Below the pieces are notes generated by a model. It was given only the letters and a program-made list of their open reading frames with translations. It was not told where the DNA came from and did not search any database. This document shows, piece after piece, positions 17,534 through 25,992 of a stretch of 44,973 nt of DNA. The stretch's first letter is position 1; each line of letters begins with the position of its first letter. The translations under genes and the position numbers were made by a program. The DNA lies in assembly GCA_022340425.1 (NCBI GenBank), contig JAJDNY010000153.1, positions 1-44,973 on the forward strand. Reading direction: 5' to 3'. The stretch is from Desulfobacteraceae bacterium (GTDB taxonomy: Bacteria; Desulfobacterota; Desulfobacteria; Desulfobacterales; JAABRJ01).

Positions 17534-18121
17534 ATGGAATCCCGAATGCCCACCCGAACAGAGGCCTTTGCCCTTCTGCAGAAGTACAACCGCAGCGACA
17601 GCCTGATCAAACACGCCCTGGCCGTGGAGGGGGTCATGCGCCATTTCGCCCGCCAAAACGGCCAGGACGAGGAAAAGTGGGGCATCGTGGGCCTGGTCCA
17701 CGATCTCGACTACGAGCAGTTCCCCGAAGCGCACTGCCGCAAGACCGAGGAGATCCTGACCGCCGAGGGGTGGCCCGCGGAGATGATCCGCGCGGTGGTC
17801 AGCCACGGCTGGGGCATCTGCTCGGAGGTCCGGCCGGAGTCGCCGATGGAGAAAACCCTCTACGCCGTTGACGAACTCACCGGGCTGGTGGCCACCACCG
17901 CGCTGGTGCGCCCCAGCCGCAGCGTGCTGGACCTGACCGCCCAGTCGGTCAAGAAAAAATGGAAGGACAAGCGCTTCGCCGCCGGGGTCGACCGCACCAT
18001 CATCGACCGCGGGGCGGAGATGCTGGGCATGGACCGCAGCGCCCTGATCACCGAGACCATCCTGGGCATGCGGACGGTGGCCGAGGCCATCGGGCTCGCG
18101 GGACAGCCCGCCCAACCATGA
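17534..18121 (+). CDS. HD-domain hydrolase
   Basis: This 195-aa cytoplasmic protein has an HD phosphohydrolase domain, a metal-dependent family acting on nucleotides and other phosphate esters. Metal ligands are visible as H27 (LIKHALAVE), H56-D57 (GLVHDLDYE), a later SHGWG and D in YAVDELTG. The substrate is unknown; similar small HDIG-type proteins are widely annotated only as hydrolases. The ATG at 17534 follows GAGGAG, with an alternative ATG four codons on. Its stop codon overlaps the start of the MFS gene as ATGA, so the two are coupled. Confidence 0.88.
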   Translation: MESRMPTRTEAFALLQKYNRSDSLIKHALAVEGVMRHFARQNGQDEEKWGIVGLVHDLDYEQFPEAHCRKTEEILTAEGWPAEMIRAVVSHGWGICSEVRPESPMEKTLYAVDELTGLVATTALVRPSRSVLDLTAQSVKKKWKDKRFAAGVDRTIIDRGAEMLGMDRSALITETILGMRTVAEAIGLAGQPAQP

Positions 18122-19320
18122 CGGCCCACAGCCTGAGCACCGGCGCGGAGGCGCCGCGCCCGGCGGCCGGGACGTTTCAAGCCGGTCGGGTGCTGGCCCT
18201 TTCGGTCTGCCATTTCATCCACGACGTCTATTCCAGCTTCCTGGCGCCGCTGCTGCCGCTGCTGATCGCGAAGCACTCCCTGTCGCTGACCCAGGCGGGG
18301 CTTCTGACCACCGTCATGCAGGTGCCGGCCCTGCTCAACCCCGTCATCGGCACCCTGGCCGACCGCATGAGCACGCGCTGGTTCATCATTCTGGCGCCCT
18401 CCCTGACGGCGGTGCCCATGAGCCTGATGGGCTTGGCCCCGTCCTACACGGTCCTCCTGATCCTGATGTTTTTGGCCGGCATCAGCGTGGCGCTCTTTCA
18501 CGTGCCCGCACCGGTGATGGTCTCCCGGCTTTCGGGCACACGGGTGGGGCGGGGGATGAGTTTTTTCATGACCGGCGGGGAATTGGCCCGCTCTTTAGGG
18601 CCGTTGGCGGCGGTTGGTGCGGTGTCGGTGCTGGGCTTCGAGGGCTTTTACCCGGTGATGGGGGTGGGGCTGCTGGCCTCGCTCTGGCTTTACAACCGTT
18701 TTGCGGATGTACCCCTCAAAGTCGCGGGGCCCAAAAGAGCCTCGATCCGCCAGGTCTGGCGGGAGACACGCCATGTGCTTCTGCCGCTTTCGGGCATTCT
18801 GACGGCGCGGGGGTTCATGCACGCTGCCATGACGGCCTTCCTGCCGACCTTCATCCTCCAAGAGACCGGCAATCTCTGGCTGGCCGGCGCCGGCCTGACC
18901 ATTTTCGAGGGCGCCGGCGTGGTGGGCGTGCTGGCCGCCGGCTCGCTGAGCGACGTCTTCGGCCGCCGGCGGGTGCTGCTGGTCTCGCTGATCGGGGCCC
19001 CGCTGAGCCTTTTTCTCTTCACCTGGCTCAGCGGCCCGGCGCGCGTTTTCATGCTGGTCTGCACCGGCTTCACCCTGCTGTCCACCTCACCGGTGATGCT
19101 GGCCATTGTGCAGGAGCGGGCGGTCAAGAGTCCGGCGGCCGCCAACGGACTCTACATGATGATCTCCTTCATGGCCCGATCGGCGATCGTGGTGGGGGTG
19201 GGGTACCTGGGGGACCTGATGGGGCTTCGCGACACCTACCTGGCGGCCGCCGCCCTCGGGCTGCTGGGGCTGCCCTTCGTGATGATGCTGCCCCGCAGCC
19301 GGCCGGCAGCCGGGATCTGA
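18118..19320 (+). CDS. MFS transporter, Fsr (fosmidomycin-resistance)-like
   Basis: This 400-aa inner-membrane protein has about twelve hydrophobic segments and belongs to the major facilitator superfamily. The N-terminal CHFIHDVYSSFLAPLLPLL and the LADRMSTRW loop are typical of the Fsr branch, to which E. coli fosmidomycin exporter belongs. A second loop, LSDVFGRRRVLL, starts the C-terminal half. It probably exports a small molecule by proton exchange, but the substrate is unknown. The start at 18118 is fixed by the ATGA overlap with the HD-domain gene; a longer frame upstream is a reading-frame shadow. The gene ends 38 bp from the convergent ferritin-like gene. Confidence 0.88.
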   Translation: MTAHSLSTGAEAPRPAAGTFQAGRVLALSVCHFIHDVYSSFLAPLLPLLIAKHSLSLTQAGLLTTVMQVPALLNPVIGTLADRMSTRWFIILAPSLTAVPMSLMGLAPSYTVLLILMFLAGISVALFHVPAPVMVSRLSGTRVGRGMSFFMTGGELARSLGPLAAVGAVSVLGFEGFYPVMGVGLLASLWLYNRFADVPLKVAGPKRASIRQVWRETRHVLLPLSGILTARGFMHAAMTAFLPTFILQETGNLWLAGAGLTIFEGAGVVGVLAAGSLSDVFGRRRVLLVSLIGAPLSLFLFTWLSGPARVFMLVCTGFTLLSTSPVMLAIVQERAVKSPAAANGLYMMISFMARSAIVVGVGYLGDLMGLRDTYLAAAALGLLGLPFVMMLPRSRPAAGI

Positions 19321-19358
19321 GCGCCCGGCGGGGAAAGAGCGGCTGCCGACGACAAGCC

Positions 19359-19844
19359 TCAGCGGCACGCGTCGGCGACACCGGCCTCACTTTCCAGGAA
19401 GGTCTGCAACTTCTCGATGTGGCGGTTTTCCTCGGCGATGATCGTCTCCAACTGCGCCAGAGTGGCCGGGTCCTCGATGAACGGTTTGAGCATCTCGTAG
19501 AAGAGCACGGTATCCTCTTCAAAGGCCACCGATACTGCCAGCAACTGGGCGACCGTCTGCATGTTGGTAAAATCGGCATCCTCGAGGGAGAAGCTCTGGC
19601 CTGCGACCAGTTGGGTCAGCAGCCCCTGGTTGAGCTCTTCCAGCACCGGGGTCTGAAAAGTGTCGGCGGCCACCCGGGCCTTTTCGGCAAACCAGGCGGC
19701 GTGGCGCGCCTCCTCATCGGCCAGCCACTCCAGCAGCGGCACCAGCACCGGGTGGGTGATGCGGCGAGCGGCCTGGCGGTAGGTGGCCTCGCCGTTTTTC
19801 TCGATCTGGACGGATAGATCCAGTATCTCTTTGATGGTGAACAA
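19359..19844 (-). CDS. Ferritin-like/rubrerythrin-family di-iron protein
   Basis: This 161-aa protein looks like a four-helix bundle of the rubrerythrin group. Candidate iron ligands occur in the expected order: E15 (and E19) in helix 1, E45-x-x-H48 in EEARH, E110 in AFEED, and E139-x-x-H142 in EENRH. There is no C-terminal rubredoxin Cys4 domain, so it is the short erythrin type, linked in anaerobes to peroxide or oxygen defence or iron handling. The start is TTG at 19844, preceded by AGAGAGGA at good spacing; no ATG fits. The 103-bp spacer to the next, divergent gene probably holds both promoters. Confidence 0.85.
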   Translation of the reverse strand: MFTIKEILDLSVQIEKNGEATYRQAARRITHPVLVPLLEWLADEEARHAAWFAEKARVAADTFQTPVLEELNQGLLTQLVAGQSFSLEDADFTNMQTVAQLLAVSVAFEEDTVLFYEMLKPFIEDPATLAQLETIIAEENRHIEKLQTFLESEAGVADACR

Positions 19845-19947
19845 GGGGTTCCTCTCTTGAATTCCGCGGGTTGAAGGTCGGCAGGGCCCGCCGAACTCCG
19901 CCGGCAGGCGTCTGTAATCAATTCAATTTAGAACAAAAAGAGACCAA

Positions 19948-20460
19948 ATGCAAACCCCCCTGGACACCGACAACGCCCTGGCCCTGAGCCGCAAATGGAC
20001 CCTGCGGGCCCACGGCCGCCAGGTGGTGGTGGTCAAAAAGCGCCGGGAGCGGGCCTCCCACGTCTTGATCAAGGCCTTCATCTGGGCGCTTTACCTGCCG
20101 GAATATCCCGACCTCAAGATCGAGGTCGGCATCGGGGGGCGCTACACGCCGGATGTGGTCCAACTGGACCAGCGCGGGCAGCCGGTCTTCTGGGGCGAGG
20201 CCGAACGGGTCAGCCTGAAAAAAACCAGGGCCCTGGTGGCGCGTTTTCCCTCAACCCACCTGGTCTTCGGCAAATGGGCCGCCCCGCTGGCGCCGTTTGC
20301 CAAAACCCTCGGCGCGGCGGTCGCCAAAAGCAGACGAAAGGCACCGGTGGATCTGATCCGCTTTCCGGTGGAGAGCGCCGCCCGCTTCATGGATGGCGAC
20401 GGCCGGATCACAATCGACTTCGCGAACCTCGAGTGGCGGCGGTTCGCCCCGCAATCCTGA
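19948..20460 (+). CDS. Hypothetical protein with PD-(D/E)xK-like features
   Basis: This 170-aa protein has the segment IEVGIGGRYTPDVVQLD...FWGEAERVSLKK (about 58-92). The order PD, then an acidic GEAE with flanking lysines, resembles the PD-(D/E)xK nuclease fold as seen in YaeQ-like proteins, but the E-x-K is not canonical and the enzyme may be inactive or act on something else. No signal peptide or membrane segment is present. The ATG at 19948 has only a weak AAGAGA upstream. It is divergent from the ferritin-like gene and followed by a possible terminator. Confidence 0.7.
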   Translation: MQTPLDTDNALALSRKWTLRAHGRQVVVVKKRRERASHVLIKAFIWALYLPEYPDLKIEVGIGGRYTPDVVQLDQRGQPVFWGEAERVSLKKTRALVARFPSTHLVFGKWAAPLAPFAKTLGAAVAKSRRKAPVDLIRFPVESAARFMDGDGRITIDFANLEWRRFAPQS

Positions 20461-20535
20461 ATCCGCCCGGCGCCCGGCCAGGATATAGGGTTTGTTTTCT
20501 CCCAGCGGTTCTGTTACTTTCTGGTTTTTTTGCCG

Positions 20536-20565
20536 GCACGGGAAATGCCGTGCTCACATTTTTTT
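20536..20565 (+). terminator. Possible intrinsic terminator
   Basis: A 6-bp stem, GCACGG (20536-20541) with CCGTGC (20548-20553), is followed five bases later by seven T. The stem is short and the T run is offset, so this is a modest prediction. It would separate the 170-aa gene from the next small gene, which starts 30 bp on. Confidence 0.4.
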
Positions 20566-20595
20566 AGCCGCCGCCCCCGAAAGGAGACCCGCAGC

Positions 20596-20961
20596 ATGCC
20601 AGTCGACCGGAACCCCGACATCGATTTTACCGTTGATCGCGCCAACCTCTACCTGGAGGAGGGCTTCACCGATATGAAGGTGGCCTCCATCCGGCGCCTG
20701 ACCCCGGTGAAGGCCGACGGCTCGCCGGACCCCGGCCGCCGGACCGTCTTTATCGGTCAGACCCAGCTGATGACCCCCGAAGGCCCCCTGCCGATTCAAA
20801 ACGAGCTGGCGGCGGCAACCCTCAGCGAGGCCATCGACAAGTTCCCCGCGGCCATGGCCGAAGCCATGCAGCACGTGATTCTGGAGCTGCGCCGGATGGA
20901 GCAGATGCAACAGCAGCAGAAGAGCCAAAAGGATTCGCGGATCATCGTGCCGGGCCGTTAA
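20596..20961 (+). CDS. Small conserved-looking cytoplasmic protein
   Basis: This 121-aa protein has no signal peptide or membrane segment. It has a beta-strand-like N-terminal half (VDRANLYLEEGFTDMKVASIRRLTPV), the phrase FIGQTQLMTPEGPLPIQ, a helical glutamine-rich stretch (ELRRMEQMQQQQK) and the ending SRIIVPGR. I have an impression of similar short proteins in delta-proteobacteria, but no function is known to me. The ATG at 20596 follows AAGGAGA; a longer frame upstream is not supported. A strong terminator follows directly. Confidence 0.75.
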   Translation: MPVDRNPDIDFTVDRANLYLEEGFTDMKVASIRRLTPVKADGSPDPGRRTVFIGQTQLMTPEGPLPIQNELAAATLSEAIDKFPAAMAEAMQHVILELRRMEQMQQQQKSQKDSRIIVPGR

Positions 20962-20990
20962 CCCCCCGGACCTGCGGGCCCTGGGGGCGC

Positions 20991-21020
20991 CCCCGCCGGT
21001 TTGCGGCGGGGTCTTTTTTT
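20991..21020 (+). terminator. Strong intrinsic terminator
   Basis: A perfect 8-bp stem, CCCCGCCG (20991-20998) with CGGCGGGG (21004-21011), has a 5-nt loop and is followed by TCTTTTTTT. It ends the transcript of the small gene at 20596 and faces the end of the convergent nitrilase gene. Confidence 0.88.
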
Positions 21021-21037
21021 GGGGCGCCGCAGCAGGT

Positions 21038-21835
21038 TCACCCCAGCAGGTCCCGCCGGCGATGTTTCAGGGCGGGCAGTTTCTCGCGCACGGCCGCAAC
21101 CCGGGCCGCGCTGACCGTACCGAAAATCAGGGCCGGTTCTTCACCTGCGCCGGCCAGCGGCACGCCGAAGGGGTCGAAAAGGGTGCTGCGGCCGCAGAAG
21201 GGCGAACCCACCAGGTCGCACCCGGCCACGTAGCAGGCGTTCTCTATGGCCCGGGCGCGCAGCAGGGTCAGCCAGTGGTCCTCCTTCATGACCCCCTGGT
21301 ACCAGGCGGCGGAGACGATCACCAGCTGCGCCCCCTGATCGGCCAAGTAGCGGAAGAGCTCGGGGAAGCGCAGGTCATAGCAGATGGCAAACCCCAACCG
21401 GATCCCGCCGCAATCGATCACCGGCGGCAGGGCCGCGCCCGGCACCAGGGTGTCGGATTCCCGCAAGCTCAGGGCGTCAAAGAGGTGCAGCTTGCGATAG
21501 GCCGCGGCAAACCGCCCTTGGGGCGAAAAGGCGAAGAGGGTATTGAAGGCGCGCCCCGGCTGGGTGGACGCCTCCCAGCCACCGGCGACGACAAAGAGCC
21601 TGTTTTCGGCCGCGATTTGCGCCAGGGCGTCCTGGAACCGCCCCCCGTCGGCCGCCGCGACTTTCGCCGGCGGGTTGTCGGCCGCCGGCCGCGCCATAAA
21701 CATCTCTGGCAAAGCCAACAGACCGGCACCGCCGGCAGCCGCCCGGCGGGCCAGGTCGCCGGCCGCTGCGATGTTTTTGGCGGGCTGCCGATCGGCGCTC
21801 ACCTGTCCCAGTGCGATCCGCAACTGCACCTCCAT
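21038..21835 (-). CDS. Nitrilase/omega-amidase family carbon-nitrogen hydrolase
   Basis: This 265-aa enzyme has the nitrilase-superfamily catalytic triad: E44 (LPEMF), K115 (YRKLHLFD) and C152 (ICYDLRFPELFR). The CYDLRFPE context is closest in style to omega-amidases (Nit2/YafV type), which hydrolyse alpha-keto acid amides such as 2-oxoglutaramate; other amides are possible. I prefer the ATG at 21835, which has AAAGGAGGGG before it and fits the family N-terminus (RIALGQ). An ATG at 21868 overlaps the activator's stop codon as ATGA and could also be used. It shares an operon with the sigma-54 activator, which suggests that it acts in the pathway that activator controls. Confidence 0.88.
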   Translation of the reverse strand: MEVQLRIALGQVSADRQPAKNIAAAGDLARRAAAGGAGLLALPEMFMARPAADNPPAKVAAADGGRFQDALAQIAAENRLFVVAGGWEASTQPGRAFNTLFAFSPQGRFAAAYRKLHLFDALSLRESDTLVPGAALPPVIDCGGIRLGFAICYDLRFPELFRYLADQGAQLVIVSAAWYQGVMKEDHWLTLLRARAIENACYVAGCDLVGSPFCGRSTLFDPFGVPLAGAGEEPALIFGTVSAARVAAVREKLPALKHRRRDLLG

Positions 21836-21864
21836 GGCCCCTCCTTTGACTTTCGCGCCCGCCG

Positions 21865-23280
21865 TCATTTCTTAAACGCCTCCTTGCGCAGCCCCGCCTG
21901 TTTCATCTTGTTGTACAACCCCCGGGGGTGAATGCCCGCGATCCGGGCGGTCTCGGCGATGCGGCCGCCGGTTTTCCTGAGCGCCATTTCCAGATAAAGC
22001 CGCTCGACCTGCGCCAGCACCTCTTTCTGCACCTCGGGCAGGGTCTTGTCCAGCCATTCAGCGGCGCCCCGGGCGGCGCCGGTAAGGCCCGCCGCCGAAA
22101 CGGCCGGGTTGCCGTGAAACACATGGGGCAGCTCGGCCATTTGGATCACATCGGTCTTGCACAGCAGCATGGCCCGTTCGATGACATTCATCAGCTCACG
22201 CACGTTCCCCGGCCAGTCGTAGTTGGAGAGCGCCTGGAGGGCCTGATCCGAGAAACCGTTGATCTCCCGCCCGATTTTGTAGCGAAAAAAAGCGATAAAA
22301 CGCCGCACCATCGTGGGGATGTCCTCCCGGCGATGGCGCAAGGGGGGGATCGTGAGGGTCAACACGCTCAAGCGGTAGTAGAGATCCTGCCGGAAGTTGC
22401 CCCGGGCGACTTCCGCCTCCAGGCTGCGGTTGGTGGAGGCGGTCACCCGCACGTCCAGCCGAATGGTTTTTTCCCCGCCCACCGGCCGCACCTCGTAATC
22501 CTGAAGCACCCGCAGCAGCTTGGCCTGCAGGTGCAGGGGCATCTCACCGATTTCATCCAGGAAAATGGTTCCGCCATGGGCCAGCTCGAACGCCCCCCGG
22601 CGATACCGGATAGCCCCGGTGAAAGCGCCCTGCTCATGACCGAAGAGCTCGCTTTCCAGCAGGTTTTCGGGCATCGCCGCCGTGTTGACCGACACAAACG
22701 GGCCGGCCGAGCGGGGGCTTTCGGCGTGGATGGCCTTGGCCAGGTGCTCCTTGCCGACGCCGGTTTCACCCAGCAGCAGAATCGGCGAATCGCTGGGTAT
22801 GACCTGGAGCACCTCTTCCATGAAGAGCTGCATGGCCTGGCTTTCGGAAACGAAATCCGAAATTTTGGGCTTTTCCAGCCCGCGGCGGTCAAAGCGCCTG
22901 CGCATGATGTACTGGCGCCGGGACTCCAGGGTGGTCTCCATGGCCTCGACCATGCTCTTTTTGGAAATCCCGGCGTAGAGCACCACGTCCGCCCCGGCGG
23001 CCGCCAGCTGGGCATGCTCCTCGGCGGAATCACTGTCATGGATGATCACGGTGGTGGGGCTTTCGGGCAACTCGTTGAGAATCGTAATGCCGTTGTCGGC
23101 CGGTCGCAGGAGCAGCGATTCGCTGATCACGATCACATCACAGCCGCTGCAGAGCACCTTCTGCCAAACCGTGCGCTGCTGGCCGAAGGACTCCACCCGG
23201 ACGTCGTACTCCGCGAGCTTGCGCTCCAGATAGCGCTGCAAGTTTCTGTCCTTGAGGGCCAACCCCAAACGAATCAGCAC
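21865..23280 (-). CDS. Sigma-54-dependent activator with degenerate receiver domain
   Basis: This 471-aa protein is a bacterial enhancer-binding protein. The AAA+ domain (about 143-375) has Walker A GETGVGKE (171-178), the sigma-54-contacting loop GAFTGA (218-223), Walker B TIFLDE (238-243) and the arginine-finger region [10 protein letters not shown] Fis-type helix-turn-helix closes the protein ([19 protein letters not shown], about 438-456). Residues 1-125 have the pattern of a receiver domain, but the phospho-acceptor aspartate is replaced by S53 (DVIVISES), so it is unlikely to be a normal phosphorylation switch. The start is GTG at 23280 after GGGAGGAGGG. It is divergent from an operon with a near-consensus sigma-54 promoter, its likely target. 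Confidence 0.93.
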   Translation of the reverse strand: MLIRLGLALKDRNLQRYLERKLAEYDVRVESFGQQRTVWQKVLCSGCDVIVISESLLLRPADNGITILNELPESPTTVIIHDSDSAEEHAQLAAAGADVVLYAGISKKSMVEAMETTLESRRQYIMRRRFDRRGLEKPKISDFVSESQAMQLFMEEVLQVIPSDSPILLLGETGVGKEHLAKAIHAESPRSAGPFVSVNTAAMPENLLESELFGHEQGAFTGAIRYRRGAFELAHGGTIFLDEIGEMPLHLQAKLLRVLQDYEVRPVGGEKTIRLDVRVTASTNRSLEAEVARGNFRQDLYYRLSVLTLTIPPLRHRREDIPTMVRRFIAFFRYKIGREINGFSDQALQALSNYDWPGNVRELMNVIERAMLLCKTDVIQMAELPHVFHGNPAVSAAGLTGAARGAAEWLDKTLPEVQKEVLAQVERLYLEMALRKTGGRIAETARIAGIHPRGLYNKMKQAGLRKEAFKK

Positions 23281-23625
23281 CGTTCCCTCCTCCCGTTAAC
23301 GGCAACCCCGTACCGATTTTGGGCCGGGGTATCACAACCCGCTTTGAGAATGAAATTACCGCTTTTACCCCCCCGACCCGCCACCGGGTGACATCGACAA
23401 TACTGGAAACCAACTGAAAATTATAGCTAAAATTTCCTTTCAGCCGCCGCCTGGGCCCCGGACCGGGTTTTGAGCGGGCGGTCCTTCTTTTTTTGGCATT
23501 ACAGTACCGGTTTTTTTACTATTCGGCAAACAAATACCTTTTTTGGCCCGAAAAGTGACGCCGGCAACGTTGCGAATTTCAATAAAAAAATTTCATTTCA
23601 GTAAGTTATAATTTTTTAATAGTGC
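23281..23625. other. Divergent control region of the activator and biosynthetic operon
   Basis: No gene is seen here. Candidate regulator sites are the palindromes CCGTTAACGG (23293-23302), close to the activator start, and GCAACGTTGC (23564-23573), about 60 bp upstream of the sigma-54 promoter. A separated CTGAAA ... TTTCAG pair (about 23414-23443) and a further TTTCAG near 23595 may be enhancer half-sites. These are sequence observations without functional proof. Confidence 0.4.
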
Positions 23626-23641
23626 TGGCACGCTCTGTGCT
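23626..23641 (+). promoter_or_regulatory. Sigma-54 promoter of the GNAT/ATP-grasp/decarboxylase operon
   Basis: TGGCACGCTCTGTGCT matches the sigma-54 consensus TGGCACG-N4-TTGCW at every position except one (GTGC for TTGC). GG and GC are correctly spaced. Transcription would start near 23652, about 110 nt before the ATG at 23763. A gene for a GAFTGA-containing activator lies directly divergent. Confidence 0.8.
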
Positions 23642-23762
23642 CAAGGCGGGCAGCCTGTTCACAAGGCGCCGCGGCGTCCTGCCGCCGCCACGCCCGGGCC
23701 GCCTTCGCAAAATCGGATACACCCTAATTTGCCCCTCACGCTTCAGGACACGGGAGTGCACC

Positions 23763-24728
23763 ATGATCGAAGTCAGCGTGTGTCAGGATCTCAAGGAAGC
23801 CAAGCGCCACTGGCAGCGCCACTGGCCCCAGCAGTGCCTCTTTGATCTCTGGCCTGTGAGGGCCTGCTTTCAGGCCGAGTTCAACAACAGCCCGTATTTC
23901 CTGATCGCCTCCCGCCGGGGCAGCTTCTGCGGGATGCTGGCCCTCAGCTGGATCGATGAAGAGCAGTGCTTCGGCCATTTTCCGGGGGAGCTCTGGGAGG
24001 GCAAAACCTGGCTGGAGCAGAACAAAATTCTGGCCAGCGACCCGGCGGTCGCCGGCGCCCTGCTGGAGCAGGTCCCGGCGGCGGCGAAGATCCGCTATTT
24101 GACCTTGGGGCCGGGTCTGGCGGCGCCGGGATCGGAGAACGTCGACGAGATCGGCTACCTCTTCTTGCCGGGGCAATACGGCTACTGTTTCCCGGCTTTC
24201 CTGCAGAGTTTTTCGGGAAAATCGCGCAAGAAAATGCGGGTCGAGCTGGACCGTCTGAAGGCCCGGGGAGTGTCCTGGCGCCATGACAGTTTCGCCGATG
24301 TGGAGCGGATGTTCCGCCTCAACCTGGAGAACTTCAAGGAATACTCCTACTTCAGCGACGACCGCTTTTTGCGGGCCTTTGAAAACCTCGCCTCCTGGCT
24401 GCAGGCCAAAGACATGCTGCGGGTGACCACCGTCCTGATCGGCGGCGAGGTGGCCGCGGTGGATATCGGCGCCGTCCGGGGCGCCACCTACACGGTCCTG
24501 GCCGGCGGCACGCACCCTGAATTTGCGGGCGTCGCCAAGCTGATCAACCTGCACCATCTGGAATGGGCCTGCCAGCAGCGATTTGCAGAGGTGGACTTTC
24601 TCTGCGGCGAATTCAATTGGAAAAACCGGTTTCACCTGACCCCACGCCCCCTGTTCCAGGTGTGCAACCAGCAGGCCCTGGCCGAGTGGCCCGCGGCGTC
24701 GGCCCCGGCGGTTTCCTGTGCCGCTTAG
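23763..24728 (+). CDS. CelD/BioF2-like GNAT family acyltransferase
   Basis: This 321-aa cytoplasmic protein has a GNAT fold of the CelD/FemAB-like (Acetyltransf_6) type in its C-terminal half. The basic start of the domain is seen as SFSGKSRKKMRVELDRLKARG (about 152-172), followed by LRVTTVLIGGEVAAVDIGAV and the closing FAGVAKLINLHHLEWACQQ ... VDFLCGEFNWKNRF. Relatives transfer acyl or aminoacyl groups to amines in cell-wall or metabolite synthesis. The ATG at 23763 follows GGGAG; a longer frame would start inside the promoter region. It is the first gene of a three-gene overlapping operon, with an ATP-grasp ligase and a decarboxylase, under a sigma-54 promoter. The substrate is unknown. Confidence 0.82.
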   Translation: MIEVSVCQDLKEAKRHWQRHWPQQCLFDLWPVRACFQAEFNNSPYFLIASRRGSFCGMLALSWIDEEQCFGHFPGELWEGKTWLEQNKILASDPAVAGALLEQVPAAAKIRYLTLGPGLAAPGSENVDEIGYLFLPGQYGYCFPAFLQSFSGKSRKKMRVELDRLKARGVSWRHDSFADVERMFRLNLENFKEYSYFSDDRFLRAFENLASWLQAKDMLRVTTVLIGGEVAAVDIGAVRGATYTVLAGGTHPEFAGVAKLINLHHLEWACQQRFAEVDFLCGEFNWKNRFHLTPRPLFQVCNQQALAEWPAASAPAVSCAA

Positions 24729-25992
24729 CCCGCGCGTCCTGGTGGTCGGCACCACCCCGGACTACATCGACTGGATCCGGAACAGCCGGGTCGACGGCAC
24801 CCTGTTTTTGACCGACCCCGGCCTGCGCCGCCGCGCCCGCGAGTCCGCCCCGACACCGGAGGAGGAGATCCTCTGCGACCTGTCCGACCATAGCCGGCTG
24901 CGCCACGCGCTGCACGCCCACACGGAGCGCTTCGGGCAGCAGGTGGTTGGGGTTGCAGCTTACGACTGCGAATCCATGGCGCCGGCCGCCCGGCTGGCGG
25001 CCAACTTGGGCCTGCCCTACCCGTCGCTGCAGGCCGTCCGCAACTGCCGCGACAAGCACCTTTCAAAGACCCTTTGGGAGGCCGAAGGGCTCCGCTGCCC
25101 CACATCCCGCCTGGTCCGCTCGCCGGCCGATGCCGCCCGGTTCGCGGGAGAACTCGGCCGTCCCTGCGTCCTCAAACCCCTCAGGGGGAGCGGCAGCGAG
25201 CTGATCTTTCGCTGCGAGAGTGCCGGGGCGTGCGTGGCCGCTTTTGAAACCATCGCAAGCGGCCTGCGAGAGCGGCGCTCACACCGTCTTTACGCGGCCG
25301 CCTGCCCGCCGGAGGCGCCGGAAATCCTGGCCGAGGAGTGGATCGCGGGCGAGGAGTTCAGCTGCGATTTCAGGGTTGAAAACGGCCGGGCGACCCTCAT
25401 CCGCCTGACCCGCAAGATCCTCTCGGAGACCGGCCCCTTCGGCACCGCCAGGGGGTACTTTCTCTCCACCGCGCCACCCGCCGCCGTGGGCCCCGACAGC
25501 CTGCCGCAAACCCTTTATCGCAGCGCCGCGGCCCTGGGGCTGGAGCGGGCGCTCTGCATGCTGGACTTCAAGGTTCAGGATGAACGGATCGTTCTGCTGG
25601 AGCTTGCCCCGCGCCCCGGCGGGGACTGCCTGCCGTTTCTGCTGCGCCGCTGCTGGGGTCTTGACATCCTGGGGGGCTTCCTGGATTTCTGCGCCGGGCG
25701 GCCGGTGGACTTCACGCCCCCGACCGGGGCCAGGCCCTGTGTGGGGCTGCGGCTGCACGCCCCCCGGGGGGGAATACTCAAGCGCCTGGATGCGCGCCTG
25801 CTGGCACAGGACCCGCGCGTGCGCGAAATCCACCTGGCGCGCGCACCTGGCGCGCGCGTCCGGATGCCCCCCGCGGACTACGACTCCTGGCTCCTGGGGC
25901 ACGTCATTTTCGAGCCCGACCCGGACCCCGACCCGGCCGTCCAATGCCAGCGCCTCGCGGCCAAGCTGGCGGTGGAAATGGAGACCCCCTGA
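24718..25992 (+). CDS. ATP-grasp ligase
   Basis: This 424-aa protein is an ATP-grasp carboxylate-amine (or thiol) ligase. An N-terminal Rossmann-like part (RVLVVGTTPDYIDWI) leads to the ATP-grasp core: KHLSKTLWEAEGL (about 117), the lysine strand CVLKPLRGSGSELIF (about 155), EEWIAGEEFSCDF (about 215), and the metal-binding strand VLLELAPRPGGD (about 294-305). The C-terminal 100 residues are less conserved-looking. It starts at GTG 24718, overlapping the GNAT gene by 11 bp without an obvious ribosome site, so coupled translation is likely. Its stop overlaps the decarboxylase start. It would join a carboxylate to an amine made by its neighbours; the actual product is unknown. A 13-bp tandem repeat lies near its 3' end. 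Confidence 0.88.
   Translation: MPLSPRVLVVGTTPDYIDWIRNSRVDGTLFLTDPGLRRRARESAPTPEEEILCDLSDHSRLRHALHAHTERFGQQVVGVAAYDCESMAPAARLAANLGLPYPSLQAVRNCRDKHLSKTLWEAEGLRCPTSRLVRSPADAARFAGELGRPCVLKPLRGSGSELIFRCESAGACVAAFETIASGLRERRSHRLYAAACPPEAPEILAEEWIAGEEFSCDFRVENGRATLIRLTRKILSETGPFGTARGYFLSTAPPAAVGPDSLPQTLYRSAAALGLERALCMLDFKVQDERIVLLELAPRPGGDCLPFLLRRCWGLDILGGFLDFCAGRPVDFTPPTGARPCVGLRLHAPRGGILKRLDARLLAQDPRVREIHLARAPGARVRMPPADYDSWLLGHVIFEPDPDPDPAVQCQRLAAKLAVEMETP
25831..25856 (+). repeat. Perfect 13-bp tandem duplication inside the ATP-grasp gene
   Basis: CACCTGGCGCGCG occurs twice in direct succession (25831-25843 and 25844-25856). The unit length is not a multiple of three, so gain or loss of one copy would shift the reading frame near the end of the ATP-grasp gene. 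Confidence 0.85.
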
